The translations under genes were made by a program, and so were the position numbers. The notes under the pieces are model-generated. The model had not been told where the DNA came from. It searched no databases and saw only the letters and a program-made list of their open reading frames with translations. From Tachypleus tridentatus (Eukaryota > Arthropoda > Merostomata > Xiphosura > Limulidae): a stretch of 64,000 nucleotides of DNA. The stretch is from contig NC_134828.1 of assembly GCF_004210375.1 (NCBI RefSeq), positions 25,722,400 through 25,786,399 of the forward strand. The letters are read 5' to 3'. Positions 1 through 11,925 of this stretch are shown one piece after another. Every line of letters starts with the position of its first letter. Position 1 is the stretch's first letter.

Positions 1-580
1 ACTGGAGGGGGACAAACAGATTTTAAAGGAGGTATTTATTTTACTTTTATTAGTTCCACGCGCACCATCGAGAAAGTGTAGCTGCTTTGTTTGTGTTGTG
101 ATTTATTTTAGTGAATAAACTTCATGTATTGATAATTTATACCACTGTCGAGTCCTTCTTCTAGACGATCCAGTGATTTCTCTATAGTAAAATCGCTTTA
201 CCTAGAATATCATAGTTTAATAACTCATTTGAGTTTGAACAAAATGCTTTTATGTTATAAATGTTGTTTAATTTTATATGGTTATTCATAATTGCATTTA
301 AAAAAAAAAAATAGGGTTTATCAATTGAATGTACTGCGCAACTCTTCAACATTCCCATCACTACACTTGTATTGACTACACATAACATATTGTGTGACTT
401 TGGGCCGAAACTAATCAAACAAACAAAATTAAATTAAAAACCTTCACAAAATTTCTAGATATTACGTATGATAATTTCCTTCCTTTACCAACAAAAATAG
501 CAAGTTTATAGAAAACGTTATTGATATATTACATGAAAAAATATGTAGAAACACATAACAGGTTACTCTCATTGTGGCAG
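1..580. other. AT-rich intergenic sequence
   Basis: No recognisable gene or repeat. A short poly(A) run lies near 300-311. Confidence 0.5.
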
Positions 581-860
581 GCCCGGCAAGGCCAGGTGGT
601 TAAGGCCCTCGACTCGTAATCTGAGGGTCGCGGGTTCGAATCTCCGACGCCCTAAACATGTTCGCCCTTTCAGCCGTAGGGGCGTTATAATGTACGGTTA
701 ATCCCACTATTCGTTGGTAAAAGAGTAGGCCAAGAGTTGGCGGTGGGTGGTGATGACTAGCTGCCTTCCCTCCAGTCTTACACTGCTAAATTAGGACGGC
801 TAGCGCAGATAGCCCTCGTGTAGCTTTGTGCGAAATTCAAAACTAAACAAACAAATAAAC
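581..860 (+). repeat. tRNA-derived SINE, full length
   Basis: Head GCCCGGCAAGGCCAGGTGG, a tRNA-Thr-like anticodon arm (GACTCGTAATC), B box GGTTCGAATC, then the family body (CACTATTCGTTGGTAAAAGAG, CTAGCTGCCTTCCCT) and the AAATTCAAAACTAAACAAAC tail. This is the reference copy for the long SINE family (SINE-A) below. It is a retroposon, not a functional tRNA gene. Confidence 0.92.
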
Positions 861-1186
861 AAGAAAACGTAAAGTGAACTTCCTTACATTACAGTTTTAA
901 TCCCAGTTTATTCTATTGTTTACAATAAAAAAATAGATAAATCTAAAAGAAACACGTGATCTATAAATAATTTTAAATGATTTGTGAAGACAGTGAAAAT
1001 TAATATTGAATTTTAATTTCATAATGTGTATAAAAACAACAACAAAATAATTATTTTCTTAGCTGAAAGCACGCCGCGATGAATGAATAATGATATTAAG
1101 TTTTCTTAGTCCTTTTCTCTCTGTGGTGAGGACTACCTGTAAATTATGCTGTCTTAACGATTGAACTTGATTTCAAGTTATATTAA

Positions 1187-1237
1187 CACTCCTACGAAAA
1201 GACGTTTCTGGTCCTGATTTCTCCAAGCCCGTTCCCC

Positions 1238-1272
<35 letters not shown>

Positions 1273-1403
1273 TGGGAATCTCGTTAATCCATTCATTAAT
1301 GGATTTAAATGGCAATTTCATTTAAATACAAAATTATTAGCCTAATATTAATAACATTTCAAGTTGCTCTGGGGCCTATTAGGCCCCACTTTTCGTAGGA
1401 GTG
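1187..1403. mobile_element. piggyBac-type MITE, 217 bp, TTAA target duplication
   Basis: Perfect terminal inverted repeats, CACTCCTACGAAAAG on the left and CTTTTCGTAGGAGTG on the right, flanked by TTAA at 1183-1186 and 1404-1407. A subterminal palindrome GGGGCCTATTAGGCCCC lies beside the right end. No coding capacity. TTAA duplications are the hallmark of piggyBac transposition. Confidence 0.88.
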
Positions 1404-1746
1404 TTAAAGTAACTGAGATTGTCACCTCCCTACTCAACAAGAGTGGTACGATATAAGGTGCAGTTTTGATATTTCAATTATTCGGTTATTCCTCACGAAA
1501 CCTTTTTTTATTTCTACCATTTAAAGTTATACTAGACCCATTCTGTACACTAATATATATAAAAGAAGGATCTGCTAAGTTTTTGGCTTTTATTTTTGAA
1601 AGGTAAAATTCGCTTTAACAGGATAATTTTTTATGGATTGAGTACACGTTGCGTCCCATAGTGGATCAGAATAAAGTTTGACAACTTAATACGCTAAAGT
1701 CCGGATGTTGATTCTTTATAGAGGATAGTATGCAATATAGCCATTT

Positions 1747-1789
1747 TTGCATATAAATTTCTCAACAAGTGGGTTTCTCGACATCACTG
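1747..1789 (-). mobile_element. 43-bp member of a short dispersed insertion family, 13-bp target duplication
   Basis: Read on the - strand it begins CAGTGATGTCGAGAAACCCA, the same start as the 138-bp insertion at 19847-19984. It is flanked by AATATAGCCATTT at 1734-1746 and 1790-1802. The following bases (TAGCTTTGTGCTAACAATAAAC) look like the tail of a short SINE. Confidence 0.7.
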
Positions 1790-2040
1790 AATATAGCCAT
1801 TTATGTAGCTTTGTGCTAACAATAAACAATTAAATATGGTAATTTCTTTGTGGCTAATCAGTAAGTTAGAGTGCCTATAAGGCTAAAATTCAGTGTTTCA
1901 TGCGCGTAGTAGACATATTGCAAGTAATTACTATGAAGTTTTTTGTTAAAAACAAAGAAAATATGTTGCGGAGATTATTATTTATCGCCATCTAGAGAAA
2001 CATTTAAGAACTATTCTCATCATATAAGAAACAAAAGTGC

Positions 2041-2102
2041 TTTCATTTATTTATCCATATATATATATATACATTTATTTATCCATATATATATATATAT
2101 AA
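2041..2102. repeat. Two-copy 28-bp tandem repeat with (TA)n
   Basis: Two copies of ATTTATTTATCC followed by (AT)n. The remaining 1404-3170 sequence upstream of PIGV shows no gene or clear promoter motif. Confidence 0.8.
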
Positions 2103-3170
2103 ATCCTTCTTAATAAGTTAAGGGAAGGGGGAAGCATTACTGAGATTTTAATTCAATCGATTTTTTTTTACATCATACCTGCAACGGAATCATACCATTA
2201 GAGAACTGACTAGCACATGTGATAAAATATTACTCCAAGATTTGTGAAGAATTTGCTTCATTGTTGTTAATCACAAAGTTACACGATGAGGCATCTGCGC
2301 TCTACCTACCGTGAGTATTTAAACCTGATTTTTAGCGTTATAAGCTCCCAGACGTACTTTTGAGTTAGTGGGGGTCGTTTGTAAAGAAAAGAGCTAAATT
2401 TAAGATATTTTGAGAGAGTTGTGGTTTATTTTTTAAAAGTTATAACCAAAATTATGAGTTATACTTTTCGTCATAAGAAAATCATGAAATTTTAAAACCA
2501 CAACAATAATTTATTTATTATCTGTTGAACCCACCGAAGGAAATCAAATGGCTGATTTTTGAATTGTAAATCCGTAGACTTACCGCTGTACTAACTGGGA
2601 GCAAAGTGGGGGATGAGGAGATAACTTTTACTGAAGGCTTTGATAAGTGTTCAAGTTAGTTGAAATATTAAAAAGGAGAAATACTATGAAAACATTCTTG
2701 TGTTTTTTATTTGTTTTCTTGTGGCTCTTTTATAGCTAAGTGCACGCAACAGAAGATAAATTCTATGAATCTAATTTTTTTAATTACTTAACATGTAAGA
2801 TCATAAATGAGCTGTTATAAATTTACTTATAGAAGTATTATAATTTATTAATTCTGTTTTTGAATGTATTTACTCTATTTTCAAACTATTTATTCACATG
2901 CACAGTATTTCCAATGATAATTGGTTTTGTTTTGTATAGTTTATTGATTATTTTACGCAAATGAAAAACTACATGTTTACTTTCATATTTGTGCACGTGA
3001 GAAGTAAATATTTCTAAAATACTGCTGATTTTAAAATTTGTTAACTTACGTTAAAAGCAAAGAGTAGGGATTAATATAAAGTTAAAATTAAATTGAGAAT
3101 GTTCGAATGTGTATGTTTTTAAATGTTTTAAAGCAGAAATTACAGAGGGCGCTAAGTAAATAAGACAATA

Positions 3171-3227
3171 ATGTGGAGTGTAATTAAAGTTGCGACGATT
3201 TTAAGATTATTGCTTCTAGTTTTACAG
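3171..3227 (+). CDS. PIGV: PIGV coding exon 1
   Basis: A 19-codon exon starting MWSVIKVATILR and ending VLQ at a GTATTATG donor. It supplies the hydrophobic N-terminal segment that PIG-V proteins have just before the F-N motif at the start of exon 2. It ends in phase 0, matching the phase-0 acceptor at 8905. It was too short to appear as a long open frame. Upstream in-frame stop at 3153-3155. Confidence 0.85.
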
Positions 3228-6200
3228 GTATTATGAAGGTTTTAATTCTATAATAATACCTGTTCCATAATGATCACCTTCTTAAAAGCTTGTTTTGTTA
3301 CAGATTTTAAACATAAAAGTCGTTTTGCTCATTAAACCTACAATTTTATGTTTCGTCGATACATTCAGTCTAATGTCAAATTGACTGGTATTGGTGCTTG
3401 TAACGCTGAATAGTAATACGTTTAACGCAAACTTCATTTTTTATGGGCTTATTGCAACTGGAATATTTGAACTTATTATTTTTAACAGGTCAAAAGCAAG
3501 TGGTTGTGGACTACTTTGATAATTTGTGCCATCTAATAAAATTCAAGTATTTTCCATCCACGATAAAATATATATAACTAATCTTGGTCTTACTAATTAC
3601 GAGTTGCGCAGTTCATCCAGATATTAGCTTATTCATATGTATTTATTATCATGTAGTAATATTCCAATATTCATTTGCAAAAAATCTGCCCTAACTACAG
3701 CGAAATTTGGACTGTTATTTTTGTAAATCATAATTTTTCTCATTGTAGTTTATAAGCATTAGGTCTTAAATTAAAGATTGGACTAAACAGTAAATGTATT
3801 TAACACAGAGAAAGTTAGTTTTACATGGTCAAAATGAGTTATTGTGGTAGCCATAATTTGCATTAGAGACGTATCTAATACAAGTTTTCATGTATCATCA
3901 ATAGTGAACTTGTAAAATAAAGTACATGCATTTATAAAAGTTTATTTTAGGTGTAATGGTTCATTCAGTTTTTTGTAGGATAATGAGTACAACATATAAG
4001 ACAAAAATAAGTAAAACAGCTTGTTTCGTAGCAACAACTTTTGGGGCGACAAGACACTTTTCAACAAAACACAGTATAGGATTATTTACAGATATTTAAA
4101 ACACCATAATATGCATAATTGATGTTTGCTATCATATAGTAAACATGTATTGTGTAAGGGTATGCCAAAATTCATGTGAATCATGTAACTGTCATTTCCT
4201 TTTTGCTGATATAGTATTTGACAATGACACTGCATATGAAGTCCTTTATTAAGAATGAAGGTTCAATAAGTGTTTGTTGTAAAGAAACCCCATTACTTAA
4301 CACTTTTCTTATTATATATATATGTATATAAACTTTTTAATAGAATATTTAATCTTATAAAGCTTGAAACAATTGTTCAATAAATGTTTGAAGGTGAGGA
4401 GAATCTATTAATTAACATTTTTGTTTATTCCATTTAACAGTGTAGCAATACAAGGCACAAGCCTTGTATGTAGACATTTTAATAGAATATTTCATTTTAT
4501 AAAGTTTGAAAAAATGTCATTCTTTTGTTTTTTAAATGTTGTTTAAAATGCAGTTAAAAATATCAACTTTCACCCTGTTCATTTGTTATCAGTTGCTTAA
4601 GGCAGAATTATTGAGGTAGAGAAAAAAAAATTTGTATCTAGGCCTACATGCCTGTTGTCTCTGTAAATGAACTATAGAAATATGGTATTGGGTGAGATTT
4701 TTACAATTAGTGATGTAAATAGTATTTTGAATTACTTAAGTTATTTGAAATTAGGATGAATTTTATAAAGAAGCTTAAAACTAGTTCTGTAATTTCATTT
4801 GTAGATAAGTTTTGTAGTTTTTACATTGATTAGAAAAAGAAATGAAAAAAATTTGTTTCCACATAATAACACTCTACATGCATACTTGTTTTAAGCTTAA
4901 ACCTTTCAATATGTTGATGGCAAATATTATTGTAAGAAAAACTGAGTGTGAATTTTGCACATTGTTTCAAGATACAACAAAATAAAATGTATAGATAATT
5001 AAAATGATGTTAAGATAACTTTTGAATATGAATTTTACTGTTTTAGTAAGAAGTTGTTTTCTGAGATTTAGAAGTAAATATAGGAAAAAGAAAATACTGT
5101 TATGATAATTAAATTATTACAGTTATTTGATAATGCTACTAGTTTTATGGTTGAAGATTCGGCCATGGATATTTTTTTTTAAACAAAAATTTTAATTTTT
5201 AAGCTGCATGCTTATGGAGTTGATAAAAAAAATAAGGGAAACTGAATTATTATTCGTATTATAAAGCAAAAAATTGTGGTATATAGTTTTCTGAATAGAA
5301 GAAAAAAAACAATCCAATAGTGCATGAGGTTACTAAAGTGCCATAGAAACCTGTTTCTGAAATTGTTTGTCATTTGTATGAATTATCCTCCTAGCAGCTT
5401 AGGGTTTAATTAGTTCAACTTGCTGGATAGTGTTCATACTGATAATTTCAGTAGACTAACTGATTTGTAAACTTTGAAATGTATGAAGTTGTATACAGAA
5501 ATTTGCAAAAGAAAACTCTTCTCTGAAAAAGAAATATAGAACAGAAGAGGGACCTTAGGTCATAGTTGTGGTGACTAGAACCAAGTATCTTGAGATTCAT
5601 CTTTAAATATTTGGAATCTGAGAACATTAATCCCTAAATTACTGATCTGAACATTGTTGGCTACCAGTGGAGTCTATATATATAAATTTTATGTTTATGT
5701 CTGTCATGTTGCTTATTGTATAGACTGGCCAAAAGCATCTGATGTAATTGCTTATTCTCTGGTCAAACACGTAGGAAATTTCAGCATTGATTAATGGGAT
5801 TAATTACAAATATTGATGGTATTTTTCTTTGTGTGTGTGATCTACAGAATTTCCTTAACCCAAAGATCACAAACTCTTGACCTTCTAGACCCTGCCAATT
5901 ATGGGGAAGAGACTTGTACACTTCAAGTTAAATAAAACAAGGTTATTTTTAACTTAATGTTTGCTAGAGATCTGTACTATAAAACCTTCATGCATACACA
6001 CACACACATACAAGTAGGTAAAGCAATTACGTTTACAGATATTTTGCATTATTACACTATGTAATATTACTAGAGATCTGCAAGTCACTTCTATAATTTT
6101 TAATATAAGATCTATTAGGTTTTTCAGAAATAAATGTCATTTTTGGACTGTGATGTTTGAAAAATATAAACCAGTGTTGTAAAATATGTTCTAACCAAAA

Positions 6201-9200
6201 TAAGCACCATTTGCTTCAACATACTTTTGCCAATGTGTAACGGTGCTGTTTATGTCTTTTCTGTTGCTGTAGAAATCAGAGTTTCTATGGTCGATGAATT
6301 CCCTGAAAGCTTCTTCTGCAGCTGCCTGGTTTTGAAAGCATTTATTCTTCAAAAAGTTGTCAAAGTCCTTGAAAAAATGAAATCTGTAGGGGAAAGGTCT
6401 GGAGAATAAGGTGGATGAGGCACAATCTCAATTCCCAATTCATTCACTTTTTGGAGCATCATCCTTGACACATGGGGATGAGCATTGTCATGAGGAAAAT
6501 AGGACCCCTTTGGTTGACCAGAGCTGGTTGTTTCTTGCACAACTTTTGATGCTTTTTGGCCAATTCTTGACAGTATTTGTCCTCTGTGATTGTTTCTCCT
6601 GGATTAAAAAAGTTGTAGTAAATGATGTCAGCTGCAGTCTACCATACAGTCACCATGACCTTTCTTTGGTGAAATTTGGGCTTTGGGATCAAACCATTAT
6701 GCAGATCATTTCCTATTGTTGTATGGAATCCATTTTTTTTTCATCACATGCTCTGTTCAAGAAATAGATCATTTCAATTCCACATTAGCAGCATAGAACA
6801 GGTCTCATATTTTTGATTTTGTTGATTTTCAGTCAGCTCATGTGGAACTCGCTTATCTTTTTCATCTTTTCAATCACATTCAGGTGGTTGGCAATGCTTG
6901 ATTTGCTTGTGCTTAGCTTTTCTGCAAGTTCATGTATTGTTGTACGAGTGTCTGTCTCAACTGCTTCCCTTAATGTGTTTTCATGGGAGGATGGCTTCCT
7001 TCCACAACCTTCGTGGTTTTCAAGACTTTCATCTCCATGTTAAAACCTTTGGAACCAACACTGAACTGTGCATTCAGTAACAAATCCATGGCCAAATGTC
7101 TGGTTGATGTTCTGTGTAGTTTTGGTAGCTTTTCATCCAAGTTTGAAGTCGTAGAGGAAAACCAGATGAAAGTCCTTCTTGTCCATGATGCCTTGGGGGT
7201 TGCAAAACTTTCTCTGAGTAGAGTTGAAACAGCAGACAATTAAGGCAACTTGTAAGCAACAAACGTTGGATTAAACCAACCAACCAATGATAAGTTACTT
7301 GATATTCAGCTTCTAAATGTCATCATGAGAGTTCCAACATTTATATCTGCACAATCTAATATTCTGTAGATTAGTAGTTGCATGAACGAAACAGGATGTT
7401 ACTGTTTGAGGAGTGTAGCAAGATCCTACTCAGGTTTTTGTTTGCAAGTGTGTTAATAATTGTGATTTTGTTTTGTAAGCTTGGAAATTATCACCCAAAC
7501 TTCTAGTAGGTAGCACTATTTGGAATAGCTTATTAGAATTGAGAATGGTATATATTTCTTATTTTGTTAATGTGAAAATATTTTACTCCTGAGGGAAATC
7601 TTCACCTGTCAATCCAAATTTATTGGTGTATATTGTGCTTGTTTTCACAAATCTTATTTCTCTGCCTGTAAGTTAAATTGTGTGACTGTGAGGCATAAAT
7701 AGTGTGGAAAGTGTTTTGAAACCAGTCAGGTTCATGCATTTCCAATTAGTAATTCTTCTTAAAAACCAACAAGGTCAATATGTGTTCCATCAGTAATTCT
7801 GTAGTTAATGACAGCGTTTATAAAGCTGTAGCCAGACTTCTTTTAGTTGTATTACTGTGTTTATATTTTGTCATGTTATGAATGGAACAATGTTGAGCTG
7901 ACAAAAGAAATTTCTAAAGAGGAGATACTGGAATGTTCATAGCTTAGAATTTATTTGTGTGTCTGTATGAGAAGATATTTTAATAGTTGCATCTGTTTTA
8001 GCTGAAGACTAGAAGAATTATGGATATCATTAGAGTTGGTTTTAAAGTATTCTTTTAGATGCTATGTTCACTTGTTGACTGATGCTTTAGGTAAATAATG
8101 GAAACTTGAGTATAATTAATGTAGGTCATGGTGACTTGTGTGTAGATAATATGTAATGTATTTCATTGTTATAGATGTTTTGTAAAGTCCACTTAAACTT
8201 TTATTTAGCTGGATGTCTTTTTGGTTGTAAAGTGCTAAATCTAGTTTGTATTGGTTGGTGGAAAGGGTGGTATATCATATGGACAACAAGGAACCATTTG
8301 TTCTTTCAAGGATCTCCTTGCACTCTTACCCTTGATAAAAGTAATAATTTAAGTCACCCATTATTTTCAGTAAATTCTTGATTCCTCTCTCAAGTTCTTT
8401 AGTAACTCATTCTAAACCTATCAGAAAAATTAAACAATACATCAGTTGCATGGCAGTCAGTGACAGAAAATGATACAAGCTGTCCAAAAAAACATCATTA
8501 GGTGGCATATTTGTCATCAATTTTAAATTGTACCAAATTCTTACTTGTATATCCATGTATCTAGGTTGATTCTAATAACTTCATGTTGTGTCTTAGTTTT
8601 GAAAACAAAGACAGTTATGATCTTTTTCTTTTTATCATAAAACTTCCAAGCTTAATTACCACAGTGATTCATACCTTTCACAGTGACATACTTCTGTTTT
8701 ACACTAGGGAATACAATTATTTTTTGTGTAAAGTAATAGAAAACAACAACATGTGCTGTACTTTTTGAAGTGTAACACATTTTAAAATGACCTGTTAATG
8801 TAATTGACTCTATAATTTACTATTTGGACTTGTGTGTTTTGTTTAATGTACAATAGATACATAAGATCTGAAATATCTTAAGTTGTAACTATTGTTTAAT
8901 TACAGTGGATCTTCAACCTTCTACCTGACCTTGAAAGTGATGTCTTTCACACCGTTGGTCAAGATGATGTAACTTCAGGAGATAAAATAGTTTCTTTCTT
9001 ATTTGGAGGCTTCAGACAATGGGATGCCCAGTACTTTATCCATGTTGCACAGTACGGTTATACGTATGAAAACACGCTGGTTTTTTTTCCTCTGTTTCCT
9101 TTTTTGACATACTATTTATCAAAGTTATTGTGGTGTTTGTTGCCAACACTATTCAGTCTTCATAGTGTCATTTTATTAGTAGGCATTTCACTCAATTTCT

Positions 9201-11925
9201 TCTGTTTTGTTCTTGCAACTGCTGTTTTATACAGGTTGGGAAACTTGGTCTTGCACGATAGAGAAGTTTCTTGGATTGCAGCATGCATGTTTTGCCTTAA
9301 TCCAGCATCTGTGTTTTTTAGTGCTTTTTATTCTGAATCATTATTCTGTTTGTTGACTCTCTGTGGGCTTGTGTGCGTAGAGAGAAAGATGATGTACAGT
9401 GCCTGTGTTCTATTTGGTTTAAGCACAATAACTAGATCAAATGGACTTGTCTCATCAGGCTTTGTTCTTTATGCTGAAACTAAGGTGATTGTGGGGCTAT
9501 TGCAGCTTTCTCAAAAGAAGAGTTTAGTATGGAAAATTAAATGTGTGTTTAATTGGGTGATGTCAGTTTCTCTCAAGTTAGTTGTTTGTTTTCTACCATT
9601 TTTTATGTTTCAGTTTTATATTTGGTTTAGTTTCTGTGTTTCTAATGACTTTGAGCATTCGTGGCCGGCCTCTGTAACTGACTTAGCTCACAGAAAAGGT
9701 TATAAGATTCTTAATAAAGAAAGGTCAGATTGGTGTTCTCACAGTGTTCCGTTGTCCTATAGTCATGTTCAGAGCTCACACTGGGATGTTGGATTTTTAC
9801 GTTACTATCAGATGAAGCAAATTCCAAACTTCCTTCTAGCTGGTCCAGTTGTCATACTAATAATGTATAGTGCGACACAGTATTTGGTGAAAAACAAAGA
9901 CTTCTGCCTGCATCTTGGTCTAAACTCGTGGAAATTCAGAAAAGAAGATTTTCAAACAAGGAAATACGTTTTGGATAGTGCCCAATGTTTTGTTTACATG
10001 GTTCATGCAGTAGCTTTAACAACATTTTGTTTGCTTTGCATTCATGTTCAGGTAAGGATTATCAGGTGGATATATTTGATATTCTGTATTCCAAAAAAAT
10101 CACAAAAGAAATTTAAGATTAGAATTACTTTCAGTGGAAGAAACAGTATTTCTCATTAAAACACCTAAACAATGTTGCTTCAGTTTATTTATTAATTGAA
10201 TAATTAAACTTCAGTTAAGAGAATAATTTAAAGACATGATGAGTAAGAACTAATAAATGTATTTATTTTCTCTCTCTCTTTTTTAACTGCAAATATAATT
10301 ACTGTATTTTTGTTTTTCATGAATTGTGTTTTTATTAGAAATGCCTATATACCTTCACTACCAAATGTATAATCAATACTCAGTGTGGTCAGCCATAAGT
10401 GATTTTATTTACAACCAAATGTTAATTCCTTTGTTTTATCATCCCTGATTTGTTTAAATTGTAGTTAAGAAAGTAACAGCTTTTTATGTGAGATTTATCT
10501 GAAAGTTTACAATATGTGGACACACACTTATAGATTTGTGGTCTGTATGTATATAATGGCTTAGAGTGTTAACAGCTAATTATTTCAACATATTTTAGAG
10601 GTGTTTTAAAATAATATCTCTTTGTGTCTTCGAGTATTATGGTGTTAATAAAACTAAAAGGACATTTTTAGAATAAAGAATAGAGTTATACATTATTTTC
10701 CTTGGTAGCTTATCTTGCATGTTTGTCTTTACAGTACCAATGTCAAATTCTGTTGTTAGAGAGTTTCACATTGTAGTTACTTATCTTGAATGTTAAACTA
10801 TTCTTAAGGTTCATGGTTAAAGCTTTGCAATAGGCTTTATTTGATCAGTAGACACTGTTTGGGGGATTGTATAGTGTTTTATGTACACTGTTGTCATGCT
10901 TTTCAGTTGACGGGGAATTTGTGATTATGCATGAAACAAGCAACAAGTTAATTTTTTTTCCCAAGCCTATTATGATTATGACTAAAGACTAAGGTAAAAA
11001 AAAGACTAAACCTCATAACATGCCTTTTTCTAACCCTAACTTGAGGATACAGCCCCAACAGTCCTGTCTTAAACTGCTCTTGATTTTAGTGATGTTAAAA
11101 TGTTTAAAACATACATATATTTAATTTTATTATGTATTATTATTATTATTTTATATATGGGATATAAGACTAACCTTAAACCTCCGATATTGTTCAAACC
11201 TGGTGAAATAATTTTAGATTATGGTTGGTGGTAGGATTTTCGAGGCCACATGTGGGGGGTCAGTTAGAAAGCCTCCTGTGTGACCTTTGTGCATGGTCCA
11301 TTCACAATCTACATGGCTAAATTATAAATGTATGAGAAGGTAAGTCTCCTTACAAGGTTTTATGCACTAACACTGGGGGACCTGCCTGATGAATCACTGC
11401 ATGTAATTACTACAAATAGGAATTGGTTTCTGATATATATGGGCAGGTAGCTTTCTTTGATCAAGAACTGGTAATAATAATTTTGTATTTTGTTATAGTA
11501 TTTCATATGTTCTTCAAAACTTAAGGCTTCTATGTTCTAGTGATAAATAGCTATAACTTATTTGTGTGATTAACATCTTTTGAATATTAAAAAAAAGTAA
11601 TACTTTTGTTGTTGTTTTTTCATCAGGTAACAACAAGAATAGTGGCATCTTCATGTCCAATTTTATATTGGGTGGTTGCATCACATCTTGTAGAAAATAA
11701 ACTGATGAGAGCTAACCGTGAGAAATGTAGCCAGGAAATCTCTCATAAAACCTAGATCACAGTGCTTTAATAAAATATTCTTCATACACTGTTAATGGTT
11801 TTTTCACTTTCCTGAAAGAGCAGTTTCAAAATAGCAATGCCTTAAATCAGTTGTTAATTTTATATTTTGTTATGTATTTTCTGCTTGGTACAATGTTGCA
11901 TATCAATTACTATCCATGGACATAA
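3171..11925 (+). CDS. PIGV: GPI mannosyltransferase 2 (PIG-V), 3 coding exons, frame break in last exon
   Basis: Exons are 3171-3227, 8906-10051 and 11627-11925; all introns are GT-AG and phase 0. PIG-V is a multi-pass ER-membrane GT-C mannosyltransferase that adds the second mannose to the GPI anchor precursor (known for the family). Seen here: FGGFRQWDAQYF at about residues 52-63, whose Asp59 matches the GT-C luminal acidic residue; GYTYENTLVFFP; CLNPASVFFSAFYSES (about 149-164); TRSNGLVSSGF (about 195-205); and many hydrophobic segments. Met at 3171 follows an in-frame TAA at 3153-3155. As written, exon 3 stops at TAG 11753-11755, giving 443 aa. The next frame continues to the family-typical ending LGTMLHINYYPWT and TAA at 11925. 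A one-base loss in AAAA (about 11747-11750) explains this; the total would be about 500 aa, close to vertebrate PIG-V (about 490). Identity is certain to me; the cause of the break is not. Confidence 0.93.
4260..4515. repeat. Imperfect tandem duplication in PIGV intron 1
   Basis: GTTCAATAAGTGTTTG...TTTTAATAGAATATTTAATC (about 4260-4373) is repeated as GTTCAATAAATGTTTG...TTTTAATAGAATATTTCATT (about 4375-4515). The second copy has an extra stretch containing the palindrome CAAGGCACAAGCCTTG. Confidence 0.65.
6191..7186 (-). pseudogene. Mariner-family transposase remnant
   Basis: About 330 codons long, the usual mariner size, but broken by several frameshifts and stops. The start MDKKDFHLVFLYDFKLG lies at about 7186-7136. 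Downstream are HDNAHPHVS and PHPPYSPDLSPTDF (second and third Asp of the DD34D triad), and the C-terminus HWQKYVEANGAYF followed by a stop at 6191. The N-terminal half is the most damaged. I could not place terminal inverted repeats confidently. Inserted antisense in PIGV intron 1. Confidence 0.88.
8906..10051 (+). CDS. PIGV: PIGV coding exon 2 (catalytic core and most membrane spans)
   Basis: 382 codons, from acceptor ATTACAG (8905) to donor GTAAGG (10052). It encodes about residues 20-401: the luminal loop with WDAQYF, the FFPLFPF segment, and successive hydrophobic helices with NPASVFFSAFYSES, TRSNGLV and VPLSYSHVQSSHWDVGFLRY. Near its end it carries the conserved VYMVHAVAL and CIHVQ segments. 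Reading past the donor gives a non-conserved tail (RIIRWIYLIF), so the splice at 10051/10052 is preferred. Confidence 0.92.
10052..11626 (+). other. PIGV intron 2
   Basis: 1.6-kb phase-0 intron, GTAAGG...CATCAG. AT-rich; a somewhat GC-richer stretch at about 11215-11420 may be an old repeat, but I could not classify it. Confidence 0.75.
11627..11925 (+). CDS. PIGV: PIGV last coding exon, with apparent one-base frame disruption
   Basis: Follows acceptor CATCAG at 11626. The first frame encodes VTTRIVASSCPILYWVVASH, a good match to the family, and stops at TAG 11753-11755. The frame offset by one base is open from just after TAA 11746-11748 through TAA 11923-11925. It encodes a hydrophobic helix (LLILYFVMYFLLG) and the terminal LHINYYPWT. 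The switch must fall inside about six bases around AAAACC. Possible polyadenylation signals (AATAAA) lie near 12587. Confidence 0.82.

Larger units (their letters stand above)
3228..8905 (+). other. PIGV intron 1
   Basis: 5.7-kb phase-0 intron, GTATTA...TTACAG. It holds an imperfect tandem duplication (4260-4515) and a dead mariner on the opposite strand (6191-7186). The rest is AT-rich without recognised content. Confidence 0.8.

Noticed and set aside
581-660. tRNA-Thr-like gene at the SINE head (also in the other SINE-A copies)
   Set aside because: The tRNA-like part is always followed by the same SINE body and the AAATTCAAAACAAAC tail, and several copies have target duplications. These are retroposons, not tRNA genes.
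6411-7243. Several + strand open frames (60-118 codons)
   Set aside because: They are antisense shadows of the mariner transposase on the - strand.
9104-10159. A single-exon 351-codon gene starting at Met 9104
   Set aside because: Coding similarity extends upstream to 8906, including the catalytic WDAQYF loop, and the last ~35 codons after 10051 are intron read-through. It is the middle exon of PIGV.
11024-11050. Telomere-like CTAACCCTAAC
   Set aside because: Only one and a half repeat units; no array, and arthropod telomeres are usually TTAGG.
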